Shown here: piece after piece, positions 16,408 through 25,668 of the stretch | How positions within the stretch are numbered: position 1 is the first letter of the stretch | Layout of the letters: every line of letters begins with the position of its first letter | From: Nibrella saemangeumensis | Lineage (GTDB): Bacteria > Bacteroidota > Bacteroidia > Cytophagales > Spirosomataceae | Reading direction: 5' to 3' | Assembly: GCF_039541915.1 (NCBI RefSeq) | Contig: NZ_BAABHD010000032.1 | Coordinates: 186,001-250,000 of the forward strand | DNA: 64,000 nucleotides | Program-made: the position numbers and the translations under genes | Notes under the pieces: generated by a model | The model's database searches: none | The model's input: the letters and a program-made list of their open reading frames with translations, nothing else | Told to the model about the DNA's origin: nothing

Positions 16408-18201
16408 CTACAGGTTCTTCGCCCACGCTTCCCGCAACCGGAGCTGCTGTGTGGTAGCGTTCGGATCTGGCCGGAATACGTAGCGTTGCACTTCGTCTAT
16501 TTCCAGCATGGTGCTTTTGACAACATGCTCCTGACCGTCGCGCCGGACGGTGAGTTCATAAGTGTCGCCGGGCTTTAACTGTTTCATCTGGCCGGCAATG
16601 GCCTGTACACTGCTCATCGTAACCGGCTGCTGATTAAAGCCGATCCATTCGTCGCCCTCGCGCAGGCCGGCTTTGACAAGCGGCTCTTCTACATTTACAA
16701 TCTTGAGTTTGCTATCGATAAAGCCGATCTGGAGGCCCAGTGATGGTGTTTTCTCACCGGTGGCAATGGCCGGAAAATACCGGATACCTACTTTGCCGTA
16801 GTACTCCTGAAACGGCAGGGGCTGAGCATCCCTGACGTAGCGGGCAAAGAAGTCAGCAATTTCCGGGTACGTCTTTTGCACGAAAATGGCGAAGAAGTCT
16901 TTCTCCGGAAACGCTTTGTTAGGGCCGTAGGTGGTCGCCAGTTCGTTGATTACCTCCCGGAGACCCCGCTTGCCGCCGGACAGTTCCAGCAGGCGAATAT
17001 CCAGCAGACCGGCTACTAAAGCACCACGGTTGTAGATGTTAAAATACTGCCTCTGGCCCTCGTTGGTATAGCAGGTCAGGCCCAGCTTGCTCAGGCTGTA
17101 AGTCGTGTCTAGGCTTTTATCGATCTGGATTTTCTCGGTCAGTTCGCCCAGGTAGGTGTCCGTATCCATGATGCCGCCCCTCAACTGCATGGCGTCGCTG
17201 GCCCACTCGGTTACGCCTTCGTACAGCCACAGGTGTTCGGAGGGAGTAGGGGTGACAAAGTTGAACTGCTCAATAATTTCACTGTGAATATTAAGCGGGG
17301 TGACTACGTGGAAGAATTCGTGCGCGGCTATCGAGGTGACCTTCTGAGCCAGTGCGGGGGTGAAGTCTGCTTCTTCCATCACATACTCCGAGCTGTACGA
17401 GTGCTCCCAGGCCCCCCAGTCCTGATCTTCAAAATGGTACAGGAAGGTGTACCGTTTTACGGGTAGCTTTTTCAGAAACTGACCAGCGGCTGTCAGCATC
17501 GCCTGCATATCGTTCAGAAGTTGTGTCGAGGTGATTTTGTCGGTTTTTGAGTACGTGAATACGTCAATCTGCGCACCGGCCACCGTGGTTTCGGCTTTGG
17601 TCAGTCGACCGAGTAGGATGGGGGAGTCCACAATATGGTCGTAGTTCCTGGCCAGGAAGTGGCCTTTGGCATTTTTGTCCAGCGCAGTGCCCACTGACCA
17701 TTCAGCGGGGTAGTTGATCTTTACCTCAATTGGTGTGGCCTGCATACCCGTTGGGTAACCGAAAACACCCTGTCCGTTGATAAGGGCGTGATCTTTTTCA
17801 ATGGACGTCCCGCACATGTTGTAGGGCTTATGCTCTTTAACCGGCGTATCCCACGTTTCGGCAACGCTGTAACGGATTTCCCGAACCTGAGCGGGCTGGT
17901 CTATTTTCCATTGATTCGTAGAAACCTGTTGAGATTTCAGCTCCTTACCCTGCTTATCGAAGGCTTTAAAGCCGCGGACGTAACGGCCAACATCCATAAT
18001 CTGATACGTGCCGGGTGCCGTGGCCGCAAACTGGTACACCGCGTTTTCGGGTTTAAGGCCATTCACCCGTAAGGTAACCTTAAACTGGTCGTCGGCGCGG
18101 TCATTCAGGTTGATTTCGTAGAACAGCGGAGCGGCAGACTGGGCCAGCAGAACCGTTGAGGTAAGGGAGAAAAAGAGAATAAACAGATTGACTTTCTTCA
18201 T
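16408..18201 (-). CDS. M61-family metallopeptidase (glycyl-aminopeptidase type)
   Basis: A 597-residue secreted or periplasmic zinc peptidase starting at ATG 18201, giving a signal peptide (MKKVNLFILFFSLTSTVLLAQ region). An N-terminal beta domain (about 25-190) precedes the gluzincin catalytic domain with HEFFH at 294-298 and the third ligand in YEGVTEW (Glu328). A PDZ domain follows (about 480-575, LGLQIGFIDSKLK and VNVEEPLVKAGLREGDEW). M61 enzymes remove N-terminal residues, often Gly or Ala, from peptides. It is divergent from a second metallopeptidase. Confidence 0.92.
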   Translation of the reverse strand: MKKVNLFILFFSLTSTVLLAQSAAPLFYEINLNDRADDQFKVTLRVNGLKPENAVYQFAATAPGTYQIMDVGRYVRGFKAFDKQGKELKSQQVSTNQWKIDQPAQVREIRYSVAETWDTPVKEHKPYNMCGTSIEKDHALINGQGVFGYPTGMQATPIEVKINYPAEWSVGTALDKNAKGHFLARNYDHIVDSPILLGRLTKAETTVAGAQIDVFTYSKTDKITSTQLLNDMQAMLTAAGQFLKKLPVKRYTFLYHFEDQDWGAWEHSYSSEYVMEEADFTPALAQKVTSIAAHEFFHVVTPLNIHSEIIEQFNFVTPTPSEHLWLYEGVTEWASDAMQLRGGIMDTDTYLGELTEKIQIDKSLDTTYSLSKLGLTCYTNEGQRQYFNIYNRGALVAGLLDIRLLELSGGKRGLREVINELATTYGPNKAFPEKDFFAIFVQKTYPEIADFFARYVRDAQPLPFQEYYGKVGIRYFPAIATGEKTPSLGLQIGFIDSKLKIVNVEEPLVKAGLREGDEWIGFNQQPVTMSSVQAIAGQMKQLKPGDTYELTVRRDGQEHVVKSTMLEIDEVQRYVFRPDPNATTQQLRLREAWAKNL

Positions 18202-18371
18202 AGAGGTAATACTGGTGTTTGTACAAATGCGTTCAACGAAAATACAGGAAAAGACGCTGAGGGCCTGCCGGATTTGGACAAGTGGAATCATTGACCCATA
18301 AATGGCTACGATTGTATTGTTCTCTCCTGTATTTTTAGGCTCCATTTTCACCCAACAACACCGCACCGTTT

Positions 18372-20150
18372 ATGCACCGACTGATTCTGGCCATTACCTT
18401 TTTTGCTTCGCTGATGACGTACACCTCCTGCACTAACACCAAAACAGACGAACGGAACCCTGACCTGGCGAAGTTTTTTGATACTTATTTTGAAGAGCGC
18501 CTGAAACTATTCCCGCTGGAGGCTACGACCCAGGGAGATGACCGTTACAATGATCAGCTGCCGAATGACATATCGCAGGCGTTTATCGAGAAAACCCGGC
18601 AGTTTTACAGCAACAACCTGAAGCAACTGCGATCCTTTGACCGGCAGAACCTATCCGATGCCGATAAAGTCTCGTACGACATCTTTGAACGCGAGATGGA
18701 AGTTCAGCTGGAAGGACTGAAATTCCACCAGGAATACATTCCGTTTCAGCAGTTCTGGGGCTTACCGCTCACATTTGGGCAACTCGGCAGCGGTGCCGGT
18801 GCGCAGCCGTTCAAAACAGTAACCGATTATGAGAACTGGCTGAAGCGTGTCTCGGCGTTCAAGACCTGGGGGGATACCGCCATTGCCAATTTGCGGAAAG
18901 GCATAGAAACCAATATGGTGCTGCCGGCCAGTCTGGTGGTCAAGATGATCCCTCAGATGAATGACCTGGTGGTTGCCGACCCAACAAAAAGCCTGTTCTA
19001 CGGTCCGATAAGTAACCTGCCGGCGGATTTCAGCCGCGAGGATAAAAGCAGACTGACGGCTGCCTATAAAAAGGCCATTCAGGAAGACATTGTACCGACG
19101 TACCGCAAACTCGGTGATTTTCTCAAAAAAGAGTACCTGCCGAAAGCCAGAGCCTCAGCGGGGATCGATATGGTGCCGCAGGGCGCGAATCTGTACACAT
19201 ATCTCGTGAAGACCTGGACAACCACCGACAAAACGCCGGAAGAAATCTACCAGACCGGTCAGAAAGAAGTGTCGCGAATCCGCAGCGAAATGGAGAAGGT
19301 GAAGCAGCAGGTCGGCTTTACAGGTACGCTGGACGAGTTCTTCACGCATATCAAAAATGACCCAAAATTGTATCCGTACAAAAAGCCGGAGGAGGTGCTG
19401 GATGCCTTTCGGGCTATTCAGGCGAAGATTGAGCCAAACCTGAAGTCGATGTTTACCAAAACGCCGAAGACACCATTTGAGATTCGGCAGACAGAGAAAT
19501 TTCGGGAGGCTTCGGCGAGTGCGGAGTATAACCAGGGCTCGGCGGATGGCAGCCGGCCGGGTATATTTTACGTACCCATTCCGGACGCCAGCAAGTTCAA
19601 CATTACCTCGGGTATGGAGTCGCTGTTTCTGCATGAAGCCATTCCGGGGCATCACTACCAGATTTCGCTGCAACAGGAAAATACAGCCTTACCCAAATTT
19701 CAGCGCTTTAGCTGGTACGGCGCTTACGGCGAAGGCTGGGCCCTGTACTGCGAGTCGCTGGGCAAAGAACTGGGCCTGTACACCGACCCCTACCAGTACA
19801 TGGGTGCCTTGGGCGACGAAATGCACCGGGCCGTCCGGCTAGTCGTAGATGTGGGCCTGCACGCCAAAAAAATGACGCGGGAGCAGGCGATTAAATACAT
19901 GATGGATAACGAGCCGATCTCGGAAGACGGCGCTACGGCCGAAATTGAGCGCTATATGGCCATTCCGGGACAGGCGCTGTCGTACAAAATCGGAGCTTTG
20001 AAGATCCGGGAACTGCGGAGTAAATACGAGCAGCAGCTTGGCGACAAATTCAACCTGGCGGCCTTTCACGATGAATTTCTGAAAGACGGTTGTATGCCGC
20101 TGGATGTGCTGGAGCGGAAGATGGATGCCTGGGCGGAGCGGGTGAAGTAG
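18372..20150 (+). CDS. DUF885-family metallopeptidase-like lipoprotein
   Basis: A 592-residue protein of the DUF885 family, predicted zinc-dependent hydrolases. A lipoprotein signal ends in YTSC with Cys20 as the lipidation site, so it is probably membrane-anchored and extracytoplasmic. The family zinc motif is HEAIPGHH at residues 421-428, followed by YGEGWALYCE (about 455-465) with a likely third ligand. RPGIFYVPIP precedes the zinc site. Length is typical. The physiological substrate is unknown; peptides are likely by fold. It shares a 170-base intergenic region with the divergent M61 gene. Confidence 0.88.
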   Translation: MHRLILAITFFASLMTYTSCTNTKTDERNPDLAKFFDTYFEERLKLFPLEATTQGDDRYNDQLPNDISQAFIEKTRQFYSNNLKQLRSFDRQNLSDADKVSYDIFEREMEVQLEGLKFHQEYIPFQQFWGLPLTFGQLGSGAGAQPFKTVTDYENWLKRVSAFKTWGDTAIANLRKGIETNMVLPASLVVKMIPQMNDLVVADPTKSLFYGPISNLPADFSREDKSRLTAAYKKAIQEDIVPTYRKLGDFLKKEYLPKARASAGIDMVPQGANLYTYLVKTWTTTDKTPEEIYQTGQKEVSRIRSEMEKVKQQVGFTGTLDEFFTHIKNDPKLYPYKKPEEVLDAFRAIQAKIEPNLKSMFTKTPKTPFEIRQTEKFREASASAEYNQGSADGSRPGIFYVPIPDASKFNITSGMESLFLHEAIPGHHYQISLQQENTALPKFQRFSWYGAYGEGWALYCESLGKELGLYTDPYQYMGALGDEMHRAVRLVVDVGLHAKKMTREQAIKYMMDNEPISEDGATAEIERYMAIPGQALSYKIGALKIRELRSKYEQQLGDKFNLAAFHDEFLKDGCMPLDVLERKMDAWAERVK

Positions 20151-20220
20151 CAGCCGATTGCTGAACCGCATTCCCGCTTTGAGAGTTAACTGGAAGATAT
20201 CTCACTCACAGAAGCTGCTT

Positions 20221-21288
20221 ATGAGTCACTTGTTCAGTCCGCTCACGCTACGCGACATCCAGCTAAAAAATAGAATTACCGTTTCACCGATGTGCCAGTA
20301 TTCGAGCGAAGATGGCTTTGCCAACGACTGGCATCTGGTCCATCTGGGTAGCCGCGCCGTGGGCGGTGCCGGCCTGATCTTCACTGAAGCGACGGCGGTG
20401 TCACCGGAGGGGCGTATCTCCCCCGACGACCTCGGTATCTGGAAAGACGAGCACCTGCCTATGCTGAAACGCATTACCAGCTTCATTGAAGCCAACGGCA
20501 GCGTCGCTGGGGTACAACTGGCTCATGCCGGGCGCAAAGCCAGCGTTCACCGGCCGTGGGAGGGAGGCCGGCAGATACCGCCCACCGAACCGCGTGGCTG
20601 GCAAACCGTTGGCCCCAGCGCTATTCCTTTCTGGGAGACGGATAACCCGCCCCTGGCGCTCGATCGTGCCGGTATTGAAAAAGTAAAGGCCGATTTTATT
20701 GCTGCTACGCATCGGGCGCTGGAAGCTGGTTTTAAGGTAATTGAACTGCATGCCGCCCACGGTTATTTACTGCATGAGTTTCTGTCGCCCATGAGCAACC
20801 AGCGGACGGATGAATACGGTGGTTCCTTCGAAAACCGCATCCGGATAGTGCTGGAGATTACCGAATCCGTCAGAGCGGTTATGCCCGAGGGTTATCCGTT
20901 GTTCGTCAGGGTATCGGCCACCGACTGGACCGAGGGCGGCTGGACGGCTGATGACTCTGTCGTCCTCTCCGCGATCCTGAAAACCAAAGGGGTCGATGTA
21001 ATTGACTGCTCTACAGGCGGTAATGTGCCCCGCGTCAAGATTCCGGTGGAGCCGGGCTACCAGGTTCCGTTTGCCGAACGCATCAAAAAAGAAGCCGGTA
21101 TCCTGACCGGAGCCGTAGGCATCATCCGCACCGCCGAACAGGCTGAAGCCATCATCGCCGATGGGCAGGCTGATCTGGTTCTGCTGGCCCGCGAATTCCT
21201 CCGCGACCCGTACTTCCCGTTGCGTTCCGCGAAGAAACTGGGCGATGATGTCAAATGGCCAGTTCAATATGAGCGGGCGAAGGACTAG
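20221..21288 (+). CDS. namA: NADH:flavin oxidoreductase, YqjM-type Old Yellow Enzyme
   Basis: A 355-residue FMN enzyme with a TIM barrel that reduces activated C=C bonds (enones, nitro compounds) using NADPH. The start is ATG 20221 (MSHLFSPLTLRDIQLKN); upstream codons do not resemble the family. Motifs are ITVSPMCQYSSEDG with the YqjM-class Cys modulating FMN, GLIFTEATAVSPEGR, the paired active-site residues in QLAHAGRKAS, and ELHAAHGYLLHEFLSP. The phosphate-binding end VGIIRTAEQAEAII is also present. Its stop overlaps by 4 bases the stop of the convergent downstream gene. Confidence 0.9.
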   Translation: MSHLFSPLTLRDIQLKNRITVSPMCQYSSEDGFANDWHLVHLGSRAVGGAGLIFTEATAVSPEGRISPDDLGIWKDEHLPMLKRITSFIEANGSVAGVQLAHAGRKASVHRPWEGGRQIPPTEPRGWQTVGPSAIPFWETDNPPLALDRAGIEKVKADFIAATHRALEAGFKVIELHAAHGYLLHEFLSPMSNQRTDEYGGSFENRIRIVLEITESVRAVMPEGYPLFVRVSATDWTEGGWTADDSVVLSAILKTKGVDVIDCSTGGNVPRVKIPVEPGYQVPFAERIKKEAGILTGAVGIIRTAEQAEAIIADGQADLVLLAREFLRDPYFPLRSAKKLGDDVKWPVQYERAKD

Positions 21289-22589
21289 AACCCAAACGGA
21301 TACGTCTCCGGCATCTTGGTCTCGTCCGGGTGGAGGTGAAGTGGATGCAGGGCGCGGGTCTGGTCGAGGTAAATGAACGCGTCGTAGCGGTGGTTCAGGA
21401 CGGTGGGCACATAGTTGCCGTACCGCTCCCGCTCCGGGTGGTACACGACACCAATCGCCCGGTGCGGCATCTCGGTGCTGAAGCGCTCATTTTTGTTAAT
21501 CCGGTCGAAAATTAGCAGTTTATTGTCCGCTCCTTCCGCGTGCAGCCGTTCTTCGACGCTGCCTTTGCGGGCGGATGGAACAGTCATGACTTCCATCGGC
21601 GCACCCCAGCGGTTTCCGGCAATAACCGTTCCTTGGTAGGAGCCAAAGCCGACCAGCACGACGTCTTTCTCCGAATACTGCTCCCGCGCCAGTTGGCCGA
21701 TGTTGATCATGCCGCTATGCTTCATGTCGGTATAGCGGGCGTCGCCGATATGGGTGTTGTGTTCCCAGACGATTGCCTTGGAGGTTGAACCGTGAAACTG
21801 CCGCAGCCGGTTCAGCGTCTCCATCATGTGTGCATCCCGTATATTCCACGATTCATCCGAAAACGAGATCATGCTGCGGTAGTACTTCTCGGCGTTAACG
21901 GCTATATGGGCGTTCTGCTCGATGTTTAAGGAAGCTTCGGGCTCATGGTCGTAATACCGGGCTTTGGTCCGGATTTCGCGCAGGAGCTGGATGACCTCAT
22001 CGCGGCAGGAAGCCGAGCGGTACAGAATCGCCTGGGCGTAGTTCTGGCCTTCTTCGCCATAAGGCTGAAAGCAGTTGATGGCCCGGTGCGCAGCCTGGGC
22101 AGCCTCAGGATCCGTCTTTTCCAGATAATCGACAAGGCTCTCCATCGATTCCCAGAGGCTGTAGACATCCAGTCCGTAAAAGCCCACTTTCCGGTCGTTG
22201 GCTAAGCCGGTATTATGGCTTTTCAGCCATTCCATCAGAGCGGCAATTTCCCAGTTGGCCCACATCCAGGTCGGCCACCGGTCAAATGTGCGTAGTACCT
22301 CCAGGGGTTTGGTACCCGAGTCGGGGTAGCCTTTAACAAAGCGATTGATCTGGTAGCTATCGGGCCAGTCGCCTTCGACAGCGATGAAGGTGAAGCCTTT
22401 CTCCTGAATGAGTCGTTTGGAGATGGCGGTGCGCCAGGTGTAATATTCGTGCGTACCGTGCGAGGCCTCACCCAGCATGACACAACGGGCGTCGCCGATG
22501 CGATCCAACAGTGGGTCAAGGTCCATGGCGTTGGTTAATCGGTAGGATTGCTTTTGGCTTTCGTCGGTTCTGGCTGAAATTATATCCAT
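21285..22589 (-). CDS. Erythromycin-esterase-family hydrolase
   Basis: A 434-residue cytoplasmic protein of the EreA/EreB superfamily. The signature GEASHGTHEYY (about residues 40-50) holds the family's catalytic His and Glu. The later motifs FYGLDVYSLWESM and KAIVWEHNTHIGDARY carry further conserved His and Asp residues. Macrolide resistance has been shown only for some family members. The wide spread of chromosomal homologues suggests another native substrate, so no resistance is claimed. It lies 54 bases downstream of the GH gene on the same strand and could be the last gene of that cluster. Confidence 0.88.
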   Translation of the reverse strand: MDIISARTDESQKQSYRLTNAMDLDPLLDRIGDARCVMLGEASHGTHEYYTWRTAISKRLIQEKGFTFIAVEGDWPDSYQINRFVKGYPDSGTKPLEVLRTFDRWPTWMWANWEIAALMEWLKSHNTGLANDRKVGFYGLDVYSLWESMESLVDYLEKTDPEAAQAAHRAINCFQPYGEEGQNYAQAILYRSASCRDEVIQLLREIRTKARYYDHEPEASLNIEQNAHIAVNAEKYYRSMISFSDESWNIRDAHMMETLNRLRQFHGSTSKAIVWEHNTHIGDARYTDMKHSGMINIGQLAREQYSEKDVVLVGFGSYQGTVIAGNRWGAPMEVMTVPSARKGSVEERLHAEGADNKLLIFDRINKNERFSTEMPHRAIGVVYHPERERYGNYVPTVLNHRYDAFIYLDQTRALHPLHLHPDETKMPETYPFGF

Positions 22590-22643
22590 AGCGGTCGAGT
22601 AGGTTTCGCTGTTAAAACCTAAACGGTACCACTATACGAAGGT

Positions 22644-23945
22644 TTATTTCTTTACGTAAAAGGGCGTGTTGGCGGTGGCTACGTTGTTGTTGCCATCGGT
22701 TACGTAAACGAACAGCCGGTAGGCTCCTTCTCGATCCGGTGTTTTCAGCGTAATCTGTCCGCCGTTTGCCTTAGAGAGCAGACCCTGAACAGTCTCGGGC
22801 CGGTTTTCGCGATCACCACCTTCTTTCAGGTCGGTACTCTCGGGCAGCAGTTCCCAGCGGTAGGTAAGCTTATCATTGTCAGGATCGGTAACAGTTGCCT
22901 GGGCGGTGTACGTCGTGCCGGGTTGCAAAGTGATGTTGGCTAAGGCATTTTTTCCATCCAGTAACAGCGATTCGATATGCGGAGCGCGGTTCGCTGGCCA
23001 TTTGCCGGTCCATAGGTACTGCATGACATCAACTACCTCCGATTCTTCGCCTGCTTCGGTAAAGATTCCGTACCAGGTGGGGGTGCGTTCCTGCTTCTGG
23101 CCCCACAAAAAAACGTAGGAGCCCAGGCAACGTTCCGTATCGTGTCCCATGGAGGCTTCGTACCGACTTTTGTACACGGCGGCTTTGGCACTGCTGGTTT
23201 CTTCAATGGACGCTTTCCAGGCCGTTTGCGGACCTTCCCAGTGGCCGGTCGGTCCCCATTCCGTCACCATGTAAGCGCCTTCCCAGCCCAGATCGCGCAC
23301 CCGCTTCGGCAGTTGGGGCAGGCCGCCGTAGGTATTGATGGATAGCAGGTCGAGGTCCGGGCATTTGGCTTTGATATAATCCACTTCTTTGGGGTTGATG
23401 CCCGCCAGCATTGTCGTAGCCAGATGATTGGGGTCTACCTCATGGATCATCCTGGCGATGTCGTTCACGGCATCCCAGACTTTTGGATTGGTATAATTCA
23501 GATTTAGTTCATTGCCGATGCCCCACATCAGCAGGGCGGGGTGGTCTTTGTATTTCTGCACCTCCTGCCGCAGCGTCTGAAGTTGTTTGGCCACGGCTTC
23601 GGCGTTGTTGTAGTCGAAGCCATGCCGTTCGCGGGCTACGTTCAGGCCCATGGTAACGGTAAGGCCGTATTTGTGCGCTTCATCGAGAAGCGCCTGCGCG
23701 TTTTGGGTACTCCAGGTCCGGATGGAGTTACCACCATAGGCCGCCAGCCGATCGAGGTAGTGGCTGCCGCCGGCTCCTTTAATGTAGTATGGCTTTCCGT
23801 CGCGGAATAGCTGGTAGCTGCCGTTGACTTTTCGAAGCTCCACTTTTAAGGCTACGGCTGGTGGCTGTGAAGTGGGTTTGGCGTAAGTCCAGAATTGGCA
23901 CATTAAGAGGACAAGCAGTACAAGTTGATTACCAGGGTTCTGCAT
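22644..23945 (-). CDS. Secreted GH2-like TIM-barrel glycoside hydrolase (paralogue B)
   Basis: A 433-residue exported enzyme (signal peptide about 1-22). A clan GH-A barrel covers about 30-310. The acid/base is probably Glu146 in WGIGNELN and the nucleophile Glu229 in MVTEWGPTGHWE. The front motif AAYGGNSIRTWSTQNAQ is typical of GH2-type barrels found without the jelly-roll domain. A C-terminal Ig/cadherin-like domain (about 325-433, ATVTDPDNDKLTYRW, then GAYRLFVYVTDGNNNVATA) probably binds substrate or calcium. It is closely similar to the protein at 25669-27012, and the two flank a sulfatase. The substrate is unknown, perhaps a sulfated glycan. Confidence 0.85.
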   Translation of the reverse strand: MQNPGNQLVLLVLLMCQFWTYAKPTSQPPAVALKVELRKVNGSYQLFRDGKPYYIKGAGGSHYLDRLAAYGGNSIRTWSTQNAQALLDEAHKYGLTVTMGLNVARERHGFDYNNAEAVAKQLQTLRQEVQKYKDHPALLMWGIGNELNLNYTNPKVWDAVNDIARMIHEVDPNHLATTMLAGINPKEVDYIKAKCPDLDLLSINTYGGLPQLPKRVRDLGWEGAYMVTEWGPTGHWEGPQTAWKASIEETSSAKAAVYKSRYEASMGHDTERCLGSYVFLWGQKQERTPTWYGIFTEAGEESEVVDVMQYLWTGKWPANRAPHIESLLLDGKNALANITLQPGTTYTAQATVTDPDNDKLTYRWELLPESTDLKEGGDRENRPETVQGLLSKANGGQITLKTPDREGAYRLFVYVTDGNNNVATANTPFYVKK

Positions 23946-24036
23946 AACGGGGGTAGGGAGTGAACTGGAAACGTAAAGTCGTTAGGCTTTGTAGAGTCTA
24001 AAGACCTTAATCCGATAATTTTAATCAGGTGCATTA

Positions 24037-25587
24037 TTAAATGGGAAAGTAGTAGTCTTCTCCGCGGACCTGAATGGTGCAGTTATTGCTATTTTGCCAG
24101 CGGGGCGCTCTCATTTCCTGTTTTTCCCAGCGTTCCAGTTCCTGTCTTAACTCCAGAAGCTTCGCCGGGTTCGTACCAGACAGGTCGGTTTGCTCAGAAC
24201 GGTCATTGGCCAGGTTAAACAGCAGCACCTTTTTGTTTCGCTCATTCAGGTAAAGCTTCCAGTCGCCCTTCCGGAACGCTTTGGAGTAACCACTACGCCA
24301 GAAGAACGTATCATGTGGCCGGGCCGTATTTCTGCCCAGGACAAACGGCAGTAAGTTGACCCCGTCGTAGCGCCGGTCGGCCGGCAGTTTTGTTTGGGTG
24401 ACTGCCGCGATAGTTGCAAAAATGTCGAGTGAGGAAACTGGTTGGTCGTACGTTTTTACGCCGGAAAAAGCCGCCGGATAGTTTATGAAAAAAGGTACCG
24501 CTATGCCACCCTCGAAATGCGACATTTTGCCGCCCCGCAGCGGAGCATTATCCGTGGCTCTTGTGTAAGCAGCGCCCCCATTATCACTGATAAATACGAT
24601 CAGGGTGTTTTGTCCCAGGCCAGCGCTGTTGACCTGTTTAACCACCTGACCCACCGCATCATCAAGAGCCTCAATCATGGCATAATAGATGCGCTCCACG
24701 GTATCCTGCTCATTCTGAATGCGGTCGACATACCGTTTTGGCGCCTGAAACGGATCATGGGGAGCGTTTAAGGAGAGTAACAGGAAAAAAGGATTTTGGC
24801 GATTGTCGGCGATAAATCGGGTCGCTTTATCAGCCAGCGAAAAGGTCAGATACCCTGTATCATCTACCATGGTTCGCCCCTCACGGAGGGCCGATTCACC
24901 TTCCCGTTTTCGCCACATGACAAGATCCGTGAGACACCAGGGCAGACGCTTGTTGACGTAGTCTGCCTCATGCTGGGTGTCCACGTAGCGGCTGCCACCG
25001 CCCTGAAAATAGTAGCTATAGTCGAAGCCATGCTGATCTGGAAAAAAACCATCCTGAGCGCCCAGGTGCCACTTACCGATAAAGGCTGTTTTGTAGCCCG
25101 CCGGTTTTAGCAGTTCCGCCAGGCTGACTTCTTCCGCCGGAAGGCCTTTCGGAATACGGTTAAAGGCCGTTAAATCAGCGATAGGCTCCGGAATGTTTCC
25201 GACCCGTTTCCCATGTTCCTCCAGCAGTCTGCGGCCCTCCTCAGGCAATTGCCTTGGGTCGACTGCATTATGCGGCAAAAATTCATAGCCAAATCGTTGC
25301 TGATAACGCCCGGTGATGAGGCCCGCCCTTGATGGTGAGCAGATGGGAGCCGTAACATAGGCCTGGGTAAATCGCACCCCTCTTTGGCTTAGGGCATCGA
25401 TGTTCGGGGTTTTTACATGGGAACTGCCATACGACGCCAAATCGCTGTAGCCCAGATCATCGGCCATGATTAAAATGATATTGGGTTTTGGGGCCGGTTG
25501 AGGAACAGGGGTAACCCGAATAAACGCTGCGAAACCACTCAGCAGCAAAAAGCCGGAAACTACCGGCACCAGTTTTCTGCTTTTCAT
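24037..25587 (-). CDS. Secreted S1-family sulfatase
   Basis: A 516-residue formylglycine-dependent sulfatase. The signal sequence is MKSRKLVPVVSGFLLLSGF and beyond. The metal site begins ILIMADDLGYSDLASYG. The catalytic Cys83 sits in CSPSRAGLITGR, the exact CxPSRxxxxxG motif that a formylglycine-generating enzyme converts; that enzyme is not encoded here. FIGKWHLG and FISDNGGA carry other conserved active-site residues. Typical length. Placed between two GH paralogues, it probably removes sulfate esters from the glycan they cut. Confidence 0.93.
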   Translation of the reverse strand: MKSRKLVPVVSGFLLLSGFAAFIRVTPVPQPAPKPNIILIMADDLGYSDLASYGSSHVKTPNIDALSQRGVRFTQAYVTAPICSPSRAGLITGRYQQRFGYEFLPHNAVDPRQLPEEGRRLLEEHGKRVGNIPEPIADLTAFNRIPKGLPAEEVSLAELLKPAGYKTAFIGKWHLGAQDGFFPDQHGFDYSYYFQGGGSRYVDTQHEADYVNKRLPWCLTDLVMWRKREGESALREGRTMVDDTGYLTFSLADKATRFIADNRQNPFFLLLSLNAPHDPFQAPKRYVDRIQNEQDTVERIYYAMIEALDDAVGQVVKQVNSAGLGQNTLIVFISDNGGAAYTRATDNAPLRGGKMSHFEGGIAVPFFINYPAAFSGVKTYDQPVSSLDIFATIAAVTQTKLPADRRYDGVNLLPFVLGRNTARPHDTFFWRSGYSKAFRKGDWKLYLNERNKKVLLFNLANDRSEQTDLSGTNPAKLLELRQELERWEKQEMRAPRWQNSNNCTIQVRGEDYYFPI

Positions 25588-25668
25588 AGTTTTCCAGGGG
25601 TTTGGAGGAAAGTGAATATACAGAAAATTATGGTTTTATGGAAAGGCTATTTATAATGAACGGTACGC

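Noticed and set aside
21285..22589. Macrolide resistance determinant
   Set aside because: Family membership alone does not show resistance, and the context is chromosomal and metabolic.
23120..23145. A further LacI operator (GGCAACGTTCCGTATCG)
   Set aside because: Only the left half matches and it is inside a coding region; probably chance.
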